The position numbers were made by a program, and so were the translations under genes. The notes below the pieces were generated by a model, which had not been told where the DNA came from, did not search any database, and worked only from the letters and a program-made list of their open reading frames with translations. This document shows positions 36,519 through 49,455 of a stretch of 64,000 nt of DNA, piece after piece; within the stretch, counting starts at the first letter, position 1, and each line of letters starts with the position of its first letter. The stretch is from Cordia subcordata (taxonomy: Eukaryota; Streptophyta; Magnoliopsida; Boraginales; Cordiaceae): assembly GCA_028554755.1 (NCBI GenBank), contig JAPTOF010000011.1, positions 5,546,501-5,610,500 of the forward strand, in the 5' to 3' direction.

Positions 36519-36760
36519 CTTGGTTGAATTGGACGAAGAAACACAGCTCCGAGTTTTTCAATTTGATTGAGATGGCGAAGAGCGGAAGCAATTCTATAGG
36601 ATCCTCTTAACTGAAGCGGACAAGGAGAGAAAAATCGTGTGGTTTTGGGTGCACGGTTGGTGACTTACTCCTGCTTTCATAAATGAATGCTGGTCGTATC
36701 AGTAACTGCTCCAGGCTTGCGCCGACTCGTGTTCTCCTCGTCAAATACGATTTCTTTTTT
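36519..36760 (-). promoter_or_regulatory. 5' UTR and likely core promoter of the thioesterase gene
   Basis: This is the sequence directly upstream of the ATG at 36518 on the minus strand. A weak TATA-like word (CATTTATGAA, complement of 36679-36688) lies about 165 nt upstream of the ATG. The position is inferred; no transcript evidence is available. Confidence 0.3.
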
Positions 36761-39177
36761 CATTTTCTTTTTTTCGGTTCAGAAAGGAAAAATTCATATC
36801 AGTGCAATTTTGGACCAATTTCAAATATGATTTGACTCTTAATAGTAAATAGAGGTGCATTTCGGGGGTAATCTATGCATTGCTGCTAATTATGTATCGT
36901 CATTTGTCAATTGCACTCTCTTATTGCACTCAGAGCCCGTTTGGCTAAACTTTGTTTTTTTTTATTGTTCGCAATTATTATATTTTAATTTTTTTCGTTA
37001 CTCTTCTTAACACAAAGAATTAATATGCAAGTCTTTTATTCTATACCAAATTCAAGTACTTGTAGCATTTTGCGAGTCTTTCTTTTTTTTCACTCATGAT
37101 GAGACCTTTAAAAGCTATTTAATTTTTCATGGTTTAAGATTTGCATTTTTGATTTATATAAGATTCAAAAAATTTATAAGAGTAGAGTGTTAACCTATTT
37201 TAGTTTGTTAATTTCATAGTTTACAGAGCTACTAATGCAAAAAAAATGGTTGTAATTTGACTTTTTGTGTTTCTTATATACATACAATTTCTTTACTTAT
37301 ATCAACAAAAATTGTCCTTTTGATTGCCATTATTGTGGCTTTTATAACCTAATTTCACATGTTAATTCTTTTTTAGATTGATATTATTAACGTGACGGAT
37401 TGCTTTTACACAAAATTGTTTTAACTTACATTTATTGCCACATAATGTTTATCCGTTTCAACCAATTAAAGTTCTAAGATTGGGTGTAATTATGTTAAGT
37501 CAAAAAGTGTTTCGTTCCTTTTATATATAAAGTCTTAATCTTCATTAGTTTATCATACAATTTAATTATTTATGCACTAGCATTTTTGTTTAACTTTAAT
37601 TTATTTAGAGATAATTATAGTACTATTAGTTTTGAAATTTGGTGGACTACTATTACTACAATGTGAATAGTTATATTTTGGTAGATTTGCTCTAAAAGAC
37701 TATCAATACTATAATAGAGTGTTGAAAGTCTTGTGATGACTGAGTATCCTCAAGCCTTGCCTTTTCTTGTCTTTTCTTTTTCTTTGGTATTGTAATTTCT
37801 ATTAAAAAAATTTATTTAGACACTTTTCTTTAATTTAGAATGACAATTAAACGTTTGATTCAAAATTGACCTATGCAAAGCACAGGTTTTGAAATTACTA
37901 GTAATGATAATAATAAGAAGAAGAAGAATAAGAATAATAACAACAACAACAATATATATAAAGTTATTCCACAAGATAACATATGAGCTCTATGATTGCT
38001 ATATCACTATTTTAATGTATTGTTATAATTGTGACACTTTATCATTTATGAGATTCATGGTTGCCATGTCACCATAATGATGTGTTGTTATAATTGTGAC
38101 ATATCAGCTTTTTTTTTCAATTTTTTGATTTTTAAATGGGTTAATAGGTCTTAATTAACGTTTATAGGATGTTTAGTATTAAACTATCACAATTAATATA
38201 TGTGTGTGTGTGTTTTATTTTTATTAATTACACTTCTATAGTAACAAATGAGAAAATTATCCTACAAGTCCTCATTGTTCCTTTCTTTTTTTCCCCAAGT
38301 TTGTCCTGGTTGTTAAGAAAGATCTTTTGGCCAAGAAAAAGAAAATAAGAAAGATCCAAAATCAATTCCTATTATTTTTAGAAAGCGATTAATTTTTCGT
38401 ATTACAAATACTACTATTAATTAAACTTAATTGAGTTTGGAATGCTTGGAATGCCATATAAGCTAACATAAAAAGAGAGGAATCAAAATTTTATGCTCTT
38501 ATAACTAGTGATGTATAAAGCAATTTTGAATTTTGTTATTTTGGCTGATTTTATTTTACAAAATTTTAACATATCATAATTATTTTAAATATAAATCTAT
38601 AAAATTTAAATATATATCTATATAATCTATTTATTTATTATTGAACAATTATGAAGTGAATGAGAAATTATCTGTAGGGACTTTTTGATTTTCCTACTAA
38701 TTTATTTAGTTTATGTGAGTTATAGTTTCTTTGAATCATGATTTTCTTTAACTTTTGAGTTATTCATTATCTCAAAAATAGTTTAATTTAAGGGGTTTTG
38801 AGACCATTTGAAAGCCCTTCATGAATGTAGAAATGATGACTTGGTTTCTTCTGCATCTATATATAGTGATTCTTTTAAGCAGTATAACAAAAATCTCATC
38901 TACTACAAAATTCTAGAGCATAATGCAGACCGTAGGTGTTCACTGCATTCACTACTCATCTACATCACCACACGTCTGAGAGATGGTTTACCACTAAATA
39001 AGTCGTTGGCTTTTTGAGCTTGAAAAGTTACCATCACAAAATATATAAATAATGTATCAAGGGAAGATTGCGTTGAAAAACTCTTAATACTGTAGTAGGG
39101 GGCGTAAAATTTTTAAGGAGATTGAGCTTACTCGAGTGTCATTTATTTAATTTTCTTTGATATATTATTCAATTTTC

Positions 39178-39212
<35 letters not shown>

Positions 39213-39667
39213 AGTTTTTCAATTTTGTGTTTTTTATATTATTTAGTTTATTTGCTTAATATTAGTTTCTTATTTCGTACAATTTTAGATTCCATTTTTG
39301 CAATTGTTTTACCAACATTTATGTGTCTATATTAATATATCTATATATAATAATAACAATAATCTATGTAAAAGTGTGCGTACTTTATAGGAGGTTCAAA
39401 GGAATTAAAATAATCCACTTGGTAATTAGACCTCAAAATGTGTGATTATTAATTGCAAATTATAAATGTGTTTAAAAATTCAAAAGATTAGATATCATGA
39501 GATAATTTGGACTCGAGTTTGAATCCAGTCCACTGCCCTAGATTGAGTCCCTCGAATTATCTAGTGCACAGTATAGGAGACGTGCTGTGCACCCGGGGTT
39601 TACCAGTTGATGGTTAGGTTCTACCAGGTGTACCGGTGGTCGTGCTCTGCCAACTGGATTTCTCTCT

Positions 39668-39704
<37 letters not shown>

Positions 39705-40339
39705 ACCAAAATTTGTCATAATCTTTTAATTTGAAACCCTCTGAAAATTTCTATCACATAAATAGATATAAAAAGACATATATTATATGTAAAATTACAG
39801 ATTATTCACCTCATAATAGCTTAGGTGATCTTAGAATATATCATTATTAATATAAATAAGAAATGAGTTTAGAAGTTCTAAAAATTTGGTGCCAAAAGAT
39901 AGTTTAGAACTAAAAGTTACCATTAGTCCTTCAATTTAACACCTCTAAGGACTTTTGTTATATGGACACACAAAGAAAAATGGATTATACTTAAAATTGT
40001 ATAAATGCATATATTTATGTACATTATTTATCTATCTACCTTATGTTTTGAAGGCTATTGAATATATCACTATTAATGCGCAAATAAGAAATGAATTTAA
40101 AAATTCAAAAGATTTAGTGGCACAAGATAGTGTAGAGGCATATATTACCACCATATGTAAAAAAAACTTTTAATTTGAATTTTTCAGTTACATATATAAA
40201 AGGAAATTCGAATTTACATAAATAATTAGAATTTAGAAGTCTAAAGTTAGAATTTAATTTGAATTTTAGAAATTGTAATTTGAAATTTTTAGAAAAGGAC
40301 TACCTAATAAAAAAATTTGACACGAGTGAAGCACAAGTC

Positions 40340-40650
40340 TAAAAATAACTAGTATATTTGGATAAATATGTACTTATAAGCTTCTAACATGTTTGGTAAA
40401 TAAGTACTTATAAATAGCAATCATAGTTTAAAATGACTAAAAAAGGTATGTCATCAATTAACGTGATAAAACTTTAAGGGTAAACATGTCTTTTTGACAT
40501 ATTTGACCAAGTGCTTATAAGCCCCCTAAAAAAAAAGCTAGTCAATGCTGCTTTTTTCACGCTAGCTTATAAACTACTTATAAGTTTCTTTACCAAACAC
40601 AATTTTCATCATTTTGGCTTATAAGCTTAGCCAAACACCCTCTAAGTCAT
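40340..40650. mobile_element. MITE-like element, TTTGG...CCAAA ends
   Basis: The left part has ATATTTGGATAAATATGTAC and CTTATAAGC. The right part, in reverse, has GGGTGTTTGGCTAAGCTTAT with CTTATAAG and TGTTTGGTAAA. The halves are imperfect inverted copies. Confidence 0.45.
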
Positions 40651-40689
40651 GTCAACTATTTTAATTGCCTTTTGTTTTTTGGTCAGCTA

Positions 40690-41435
40690 TTAATAGCTAG
40701 TTTGGCTTTTAGTTTGAAAACACCATTTTGTAAAAAGACAGTTTAGAAACAGACTTTTGATTAAAAGGACTTTTGGTAAAAACAAAATTATATTTGGTTA
40801 CTTTTATATAAAACGGAATTTTATTAAACAAGATGATGTTTGGTTTTATATTTAAAAATAATGGTTGGTTGTTTAAATTAGTAAAAAAGACATTTTGACA
40901 CTTTTAATAATAAACTATTAATTGCTCTATATAATATACTTTTTATTTTAATTATATTTTAACTTGTTTGAAAATTTTAAAATAAATTATAGTTAACTAA
41001 TAATTATTTCTTAGTGATTATTAAATAAAAAATATTTTTATTTATTATTAAATTGATTCGATTGTATATTATTACATTTTATTAAACTTTATCATTTTAT
41101 TTTAATTAAATTTAGACATTTAAGTTTATTTTTATTTTTATTATTATATTATATTTATTTATAATTATAATTATAATTCAAGAAAATATTAATAATTAGA
41201 TAATAAGAATAGTTTTGTTTTAAAGTTTTTGAAAACTCCTTATTGCAAACTGCAAAGGGAGAAGTAAAAAATTTTAACTTTTTAGTTTGAGCTCAAAACT
41301 TCATTGACTTTTGATTCAAACCAACTTTTAAGATGAAAAATCAAACTTCTTTATTTTTTCAGAACTGACTTTTAAATTACAAAAGTCAATTTGGCTCTCC
41401 AAAATAGAAAATCAAACTGGCTTTAAATGTGTATA
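40690..41435. mobile_element. MITE or foldback-like element
   Basis: The left end TAGCTAGTTTGGCTTTTAGT and the reverse of the right end (AGCCAGTTTGATTTTCTATT) are similar. Both are followed by AAAACACC/ACTTTTG-rich words. The core is very AT-rich. No target duplication was identified. Confidence 0.4.
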
Positions 41436-42520
41436 GATTAGTTTAATTTTCTTTTCACCTATATTATTTTTTTCATGCTTTCTTTTTACAATCCCAGTTA
41501 CGTTTCTAAAGATGCTATACAATTATAGCTGATATTACTTTGACATACATTGAATTAATATATATGTATTAGAATATAAAAAATAAATTACTTTTATTTT
41601 ATAGTGTTGATACATCTACCATTTTTCTCACTTCTTTCATGCATGTAACCTATGGAACAAATATTACTTATATTCATTTACAGTTGTATTATTTTAATTT
41701 TGTGAATTATTTGATATCTCATTGCAATTACTATTTTTATCCCACATTTTTCTACTTATTCAATTATATCATATTTAAATGTCATATTATGCTTGATGTA
41801 ATTAATTTAGTAAGACCTGTGCGAATATAAATACTAATTTTGGACTAGTTTCAAATCAAATCAAATTGTCCTTTTTATTTAAAATAATCACCTAATTTTT
41901 CAATATGAAGAAGATCTACATGTCTGCACATATTCGTCAGTTGGGTTGCAACTTATCCGAGACCCAACCCATGGACAATCCAAAGGAAACAACAAATTGA
42001 TTTATCTGAAAAAGAAATCTAGTATGGAAAAAGAAAAAGAAAAGAGGAAAGCAATTCGAGCTAATTTTGTCAGTCTAACCAAATTATATGCACTCATAAT
42101 TTTAATTTGCAAGTCTTGCATCGAAATGTGAATTTTAAGGTAATTTAAAATTAGACATGAATCAAATAAATTTATATGATAAAAGAATATAAATTTATAT
42201 TAAAAATATTTAATCGTGATAGAGTATTATTATTTTTTTGTGACAAAGAAAATTTAACTAGTGGAACTCAACTATTGATATGTCTGGCAGAGCTCGACTA
42301 CCAACTGATAAATGTCAGGTGCATAGTACGTCCCCCACGCTGTCTACTAGGTAACCACTTCTACTAACATAAGATAGCATACTCTTAATTCAAGTATTCT
42401 CGATCGGGACCACTCTCACCTTTTCTACGTTTGCACAGCCTTTCCTAGAAAAGAGAGAAAAAAAAGGAAAGAAAATTTAGTCAAACCACTACGAGTTAAA
42501 TGTTTGAATTAAAAGTCTAG

Positions 42521-42648
42521 GTGAGGAATTTTTTTTAACCAATTTTTAAAATACCATGTAAAAATAACCCAATTCGTGCTAGGTTTTCAAAAATAATCCA
42601 AACTGGTTCCCGGAACGCGGTTCACACATTTCGAGAATGCGAGATGCA
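42521..42648. repeat. Left terminal inverted repeat of MULE 1
   Basis: GAATTTTTTTTAACCAATTT through TTTTAAAATACCATG, GCTAGGTTTTCAAAAATAA and GGAACGCGGTTCACACATT matches the inverted right end over about 125 bp with scattered differences. Confidence 0.9.
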
Positions 42649-42850
42649 CGCCTGGAATGCGGAACACTCTCCAGGAGTGCGGCAGCATTCTGGGAGTGCC
42701 CTCGCATTCGTGGAGTGTGTTCCGTACTTCCAGAACTCGTTTTCTGGGTTTTTCATACAACCCTGACAGATTTGATTCCAAATTTGATTTAATTCCGGAG
42801 CAAGGAATTTATTCTTAGTAGCGCATTCTGGGAGTACGTTTGTAGTAACT
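42600..42850. repeat. Subterminal GC-rich motif cluster of MULE 1
   Basis: Variants of GGAATGCGG / GGAACGCGG / GGGAGTGC / CGCATTCTGGGAGT recur about every 12-20 bp in both orientations just inside the left end. A smaller set (GGAACGCGGC, GCATTCC) lies inside the right end at about 49075-49145. Confidence 0.6.
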
Positions 42851-43038
42851 GGAATATATTCCCAGCCATCAATCATGCTCTAGTCACTTCATGTCACGGA
42901 AAATTTCAGAAATCTCACTCACAGAATGCGACTTTTTACTTATATAAACCCCAACCCCTTCCTCCACTGGCTCATTCAACCCGTTATCCATCATTCTACT
43001 TTCTACCAAATTTATTCCACCAAAGCACCTAAAAGAAT

Positions 43039-45645
43039 GAATTCAACCAAGGTTACTGTTCTTTTATACTGCGGCGGTCACAAAATAATGATCGATTACG
43101 GTCTTGATTATAGAAGTCCAAATATACCACGCAAAATCAAAATTCATCCCGATACAACTTACGATCAATTTGTTTCTCGTATAATTAGAAAACTAGGGTT
43201 GCGTTTGACCATTGATAGGGTTAACTTATGCTATCGTGACCCTAGATGGGATGCTGCATTGTAGCAGATTTATTATTATCCAAATACAATAATTGATGAT
43301 GAAGATATGCGGGAGATGTATGGCACAGCTCACTGTGATTAGAATTGTTGTGTCACGCACGTAATAGTGGATGTTCAATGTGACGACGTGTATATGCCGT
43401 AACAAATGGTCGAGGTCCCATACTAGTCTAACATACCGGATCTAAATGCAGCACCATCGTATGAAGAAAAAGAACATATCAATATTGTAACAACAGTGAC
43501 AGAGTTTGTCATCTTTTCCCTTTCCCCTCAACCATAGTCCACTTTTGAAGTCGGAAGGCTCTCTCATCGTGGCGGTGGCACGGAGGAGAGATGTGACGTC
43601 GTAGCAGATACTGTTTTGTCAGAGACAGACGAAGAAAACGAGGACAGTGAATTGAATGATCAAGAAGATGCAGTCTTAGAAGCAAGTTTGAACTACCAAA
43701 TTGAGAACGATGTAGAAGGACCGGATGTCGATGCAAAGCAGGAGGTAGAAGAGGAGGAAGCAGTGGAGTTCCATACTGCTAGGACTGAATTCTACACGAC
43801 AAGTAGGTACGAGGACACCAAATGTCCAACATGGAACCCAGCAGGATAGAAGTGGCCAAACAAATAGTGTTCCCATCCAAAGTGGATGCGATAAGGGCTG
43901 CTCAACAGAACGCGATAGAAATACAAAAGGAATATGGGGTTGTCAAGTTGAGTAAGACCCTGTAGAAGGTACGGTGTAGGGAAATGCACAGTGGACGTGT
44001 AGCATGCCCATGGTATGTACGTGTCATAAAAAAAGCAACGCATAAGCAATGGAAGATCACGCAGTATGACGCCAAACATGTTTGTATGATGCAAATAACT
44101 GCGACGGGGCACAGAAATTTGACTTCGGGTTTGGTTGGATATTTCGTGAGGTATTTCATAGCTAAGAAGGCTGATTACGAGGTTGGGCTTATCCAAGCTC
44201 ACATGAAGGAGAAGCTTAACGCGAATGTCAGTTATGGAAAAGCTTGGAACGGCCGGAATAAAGCAATTGAACTAGTGTATGGCAATTGGAACACGTCATA
44301 CCAAATGCTCCCACAGTTTCTTGGTGTAGTGATGGCCAAGAATCTAGGTAGTGTTGTGAGATATAGGTTCGTTGAAGGTTCAACAGAAGCAGAAAAAATT
44401 TTCGACATGGTTTATTGGGCGTTCAGTCCATGTATCACGGTGTGGAGGCATTGTAAACCGTGGTTTCACTGGACGGCATACACTTGTGGAGAAAGTACAA
44501 GGGTCATCTCCAAGTTGCATTAGCCACAGACGCCAACTGCCAAATATTGCCTTTAGCCTTTGCAGTTGTGGACGCCGAGACAACTCGTACTTGATCGTGG
44601 TTCTTACAGCAGTTATGTGAGAACTTTTTTACTGGTATGCCCTAAGTGTGTATCATTTCAGATAGGCATGTAGGAATCGCATCTGCAATCAAACGAGTTA
44701 CACATGACAGTCAACTTGAAATAAAACATCGCATTTGCTTGAGACATCTCAAAGCAATGAGATGAAAAGATGGTGGAATCAATTCATTAAAGACATGTGT
44801 TGTATAGTTGGCCGAGAATGTCAAGCACGCAAACATGTGCATGCAATGAACATGATCCTTGCTGTAGACCCTAGTCAGAACGATGCTGGCAGACGAGTAC
44901 ACAAGTTCCTATCCGATATCCTTGCCAATACATGGACCATGAGCGCTGATGGGGGATACAGATGAGGTGTGATGACCACAATAATGTCGAATGCTTCAAC
45001 ACTATCCTCGTTGGTGTAAGGGGGTTACCTATCACAGCCCATATTGCTAATACTTTTATGAAGATAAAAGGTTACTATCATGATCGGTTGGTCCATGCCA
45101 TACAGTTGGAGAGTGAAGGCCATTAGTTCCCTCCTAGTGTGAGGGAGTTCTTTGAGAAGTGGGAGACGTTGTCACATCACCATCATGTATTTAGTCTTAA
45201 AGAGGATGGTAGATACCAAGTCGGTCGGTTGCCAATGCGATGGAACGAGAATCCACCATACCAGGTTGTCAACTAGGAAGAAAGTACGTGTACTTGTGAT
45301 AAGTGGGTTGAATATCACTTGCCATGCTCGCATTCACAAACTGTTGCTCGGTTTAGGAAGTTTAATGTGAAGAACATGATACCTCAACAACTGACAGTTA
45401 AATTGTACAAAAATACCTATTGGAGGACATTCGACCCTCTTATACACCAATTTTATTAGCCTCCAGCGCCTGCATGGACATTGCATCCGAACCCAAGTCA
45501 TGTTCGATAGAGAAGAGGACGAGCCGGAGGCTGGCGTATCCTAAACGAGATGAATTACTCAAACCAGCATGGATGACGAAGTTGTACAGCATGTGGTCAA
45601 CCAGGTCACGCTGCTGCAATTTGTCCCAACAACAAAAATGCGTAA
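43039..45645 (+). pseudogene. MULE 1 transposase (MuDR type), broken
   Basis: Opens MNSTKVTVLLYCGGHKI, the usual MuDR N-terminal ubiquitin-like segment, with a stop at 43262-43264. An acidic linker (about 43620-43780) precedes the Mutator DNA-binding-type block (FPSKVDAIRAAQQNAIEIQK; SYGKAWNGRNKAIELVYGNW). The MULE catalytic core follows with AFSPCI, a degraded SLDG-like site near 44470 and SDRHVG near 44662. Then come RLVHAIQLE, a SWIM motif (CTCDKWVEYHLPCSH, about 45289-45333) and a CCHC knuckle (CTACGQPGHAAAIC, about 45587-45628). The stop is at 45643. Several nonsense codons and at least four frame changes show that it is inactive. Mutator transposases cut and paste DNA between terminal inverted repeats. 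Confidence 0.85.
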
Positions 45646-45970
45646 TCCGTTATGTTTACCAGTTGCTGCAAGTGTTATATGCAATCGTTTTATGTTTATT
45701 TGTTGTGACGTTGTAATGTTATTGTGTAATCATTTTATGTTTATTTGTTGTGATGTTGTAATGTTATTGTGTAATTAACGTTGTAATGTCTACGTCAACC
45801 GTAGGTTACCTATACATAATGTACTTAATCAAAAACATTAAGTACTCAATGGACCATCCAAAGCATAACATAGTCTAACATAAATGAAAAAACATATGAA
45901 AGTCCTATCAATACATAACAATGTGTCATAAATACATATGAAAAAAAAAAGCGCTCCAAAACTGAATACA

Positions 45971-48430
45971 TCATGCAGTTGTGTAATGATCAGGGCCCTT
46001 CCCCCCATTAGTGCGATCAGGTAACTGACGTCTAACAGGGGATGGTGTGTGGTGTTTCCTGGATAAATGTGTCTGACGGCGTGGAAGCTCCTGTGCCTGT
46101 GGCTGGTGCCTGGGTCGCATGTGCCAAGGATTGTGGTGGCTGGTCCTGCTGCTCAACACCACTGTCCACATGCTGCTCGTGGATGTAGTCCCGAGACCCC
46201 ACGTATATGCTCGAAGACCCTCTCAATAACTCGCTCTGCGTCGCCTCGTCGTCATTTGGCTCTTCAACCATCGGCCTAGAGGATCCGCCAACCTGGAACA
46301 TACTGTGTCTACCACCACTGCTTTGACCTATATGCATGCTGGAATAATCAATTGGGAACAATTGAAACGTGGATCGATGCGATGATAGCTATGTGGGTGG
46401 ACGATGATATGGCAATGGTGCCTCGAGGGTGAATAGCTGTGATGATCTGGTGGGATACGTGTGAGTGCGCAGCAAAAGTCGCGCATGTTGTGAATGATGC
46501 TCTTTATGCAGCTGCAATGGCTGCATCAGAGGACCATCAGGCAACTCCTACACGACTCTCTATTGTATGAGATGCTCGTGCTATATATGTCAGAGTGTAC
46601 TCTCGCCATGTAGCTGTATAAGCTGCAAATGTCGCATCACATGTTCCATGGATGGTGCATTGCCGCGAAGGTCCCCCTACTCATAATGTTGCAGCAAATC
46701 ACGGGAATGGTGGACCACATGATGAACAACTGACGTCTGGAGAAAAAGCATAACATATTGTGGTCAGTTTCAAAAAATAGCCCACAGTTTTCATTAAGTA
46801 AAATAAAAATGAGTACAAAGGCCGCTCACCTGTGACGTCTCATCACGTGCAAACGCCACGTAACCATCCCTTCTATGACTTCTACCTGGATGACCGACAT
46901 ATAATATGGTCACCCAACGGTACCAAGTCATGTAAGTCCTGAGTGCTGCTGCTGTCGGCGCATCCTCCAGCTGTTCGTGGAGAACGTGCTATTGCCAATT
47001 CCCTCACATAGCCGTAGCCTGTGTCAGCGCATCTTCCTCAACCTTTTCTTTCCCGTCCCTGTGTTTCTCATGAGGAGGCGGATCATGAGGGACTGCCAAC
47101 CGTAGTCCAAGTTGCCGCAAGACACGATCCAGACCGTGCCACTCAACAGTATGCCCAAATATCAACAGGATCTGGGCACGCCAAACGTCACTATCTTGAA
47201 CACAATACAATGGTAGGTTGTCCAATATCGTCCTGAACGGCTGCCATATAAACTGTAACCAAAACAAGTACGGTTAGTTAATTACGTACACCACCCACGT
47301 GTTCAATAGTATAAGATATGAATTTGTAATAAAGCAACTTAAGTGTACTATACCTCGTTAGGCTACAAATGGTCCATGACATCCCGACACTCAACCTGCC
47401 CTGACTTTCTAGATACATCAGTCATTTCCTTTTTAATGTAAAACACAGCACCTCGTGGAACGCCAGAGAGATGAAACATTGGCTCAAGATGATGCTGTTA
47501 TTGCTGTAGTTGCTCTCGTGTGGGATGTAGAAGCTAAGGCCAAAAAGCCGTGAATCTATCCCATGCAAAAAACTACAAGCAGTAAACAATTGTTATATTA
47601 TAATAACTTTTGTTATAATAAAATTAACATTCATAAAATCTAAACATAACTGCATGATGCAAATCAATACCTGGACCAATGTCACGGCTCCGTATACACC
47701 CTTACACTGACGAAATGCGGCGCGGTCAAGCTGTTGGTACAAATATGCTAGTACAGCTGCGCCCCTGTTGTACCAAATGGATCAACCAGGCCAAATTACT
47801 CTCATTCGTACTCGTGTTCGCAAATAGGTGATAGAAAATGATGAGAAATATCCACTGCCGTGCCTGGTCCTGAGTGAGGTTCTCGGGAGTACCCTGCATC
47901 ACAAACCTATCTCGCAGCTGGATGAAATTTATCGAGTTCCCCCGAATGTCAATACGGCCAGTACCATCATTCGCAACCGCATATGCATGAATCCCCAGCA
48001 AATCATGAATCGTAACAACCTAATCATCCCTCGAGCGTGGGGTTGTATCAAGTACCGAAAAAGGTGTACTAGTCATGGGAAGACCCCAATAAATGGCCAC
48101 ATCCTGCTGGGTGATGGTAGCCTACCCTACGAGTAAATGAAATGTGTGGGTCTCCGGCCACCACCTCTCAATCATGGCAGTAATCAACCTGCGGTTAAGC
48201 TGATGGTGGCGGGATTTATAACACCTATTGAATCCCGTCTCGACTAACAGCTATTGTACCAATGGGTGCTTTGGATCATTAAACAAAGGCCGATTTGACC
48301 TATAGCATCTAAAGGTACCCAAATGATGCGGATCCTGCAAATATTGCACTCGGTGCTCTATATAGTGGCACAACAATGTAGGTCAACTTTCTATAATGAA
48401 TTCTAAAATGAAAATTAATAATAACAATTA
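45971..48430 (-). pseudogene. Plant mobile domain (PMD) gene of MULE 1, broken
   Basis: Read leftward from about 48430: HHLGTFRCYRSNRPLFNDPK, then HPLVQ, LITAMIERWWPETHTFHLLV and ATITQQDVAIYWGLP, the hallmark PMD start. It continues GIHAYAVANDGTGRIDIRGN (47726-48001) and DQARQWIFLIIFYHLFANTS. A C-terminal block follows (47267-47004) with FRTILDNLPLYCVQDSDVWR and EWHGLDRVLRQLGLRLAVPH, then MTWYRWVTILYVGHPGRSHR. The tail is Pro/Gln/His-rich and ends near 46032 or 45971 depending on frame. Stops interrupt the PMD start. PMD proteins (for example MAIN/MAIL1) occur both as host genes and in transposons; here the position inside inverted repeats indicates the transposon form. Confidence 0.82.
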
Positions 48431-48473
48431 ACTAAGTTAAGTTTATTCTAACATTTAAATCTCTAATTTATTA

Positions 48474-48750
<277 letters not shown>

Positions 48751-49171
48751 ATTCTAATTCTAGCAATAATGCTGAAATTATGTTGTAAAACCTAAACTAT
48801 AATTCTAACAACAATTATTCATTCCCTAAACTAACAACAATTAAAATACAAATTATCACAAACTAAAATTAACTACCAAAACAAAAATTACACAAACTAA
48901 AAACAAATCATATAACTTGAAACATTAAATATAATTGCAAAACACAACATAAAATGAATAACTTACAAGATTAAGGCTATATCCTTCACAATGAGACTGA
49001 AAATCTATTTTTTTTTTGGCCTGGGGGTTGGGGGAATTTTTTTGGATTGGAAGTGGTGGAATGGGAAAAAATGAGTGCTGGGACGAATTTCTGGAGCGCG
49101 ACCGAGCACAAGGAATGCGGGCCGCGTTCCCAGAAGGCGGCCACAAGAATTTTTCCGTTACAAACAATAAT

Positions 49172-49296
49172 TCGCATTCTCGGAATGTGTGAACCGCGTT
49201 CCGAGAACCAATTTGGGTTATTTTTGAAAACCTAGCAAGAATTGGATTATTTTTGCATGGTATTTTAAAAATTGGGTAAAAAAAATTCATCAAGGT
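49172..49296. repeat. Right terminal inverted repeat of MULE 1
   Basis: The inverse of the left end: TCGCATTCTCGGAATGTGTG through TTTTTGAAAACCTAGCAAGA to AATTCATCA. Confidence 0.9.
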
Positions 49297-49455
49297 AATA
49301 ATACGTAGAAGTAACACAATTTCGATGTGCAATTGCTAATCACACTGGTGCATAAGAAAGGCCTAACTTTTGATGTCCTGCCTGAGAGACCAAAGACATT
49401 TATGCATTTCAACTGTTGAAATTTATATTCTCTTCCATGAAAAAAATAAAAAAAG

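Larger units (their letters stand above)
36761..42520. other. AT-rich upstream/intergenic region with small repeats
   Basis: No gene is supported. Contents include an (AT)n run near 39181-39210, a (GA)n run near 39672-39701, a trinucleotide patch near 37905-37960, and two foldback-type elements at about 40340-41435 listed separately. At 39500-39670 a GC-richer block with GTTTGAATCC and GTGCACCCGGGGTTTACC resembles short retroelement sequence but could not be assigned. Confidence 0.5.

Noticed and set aside
36416..36610. Plus-strand frame over the thioesterase 5' end
   Set aside because: It reads the TG/TA microsatellite and the reverse of exon 1 and the 5' UTR.
43509..43876. Minus-strand frames in the MULE 1 transposase region
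   Set aside because: They mirror the acidic linker of the plus-strand transposase and show no motif of their own.
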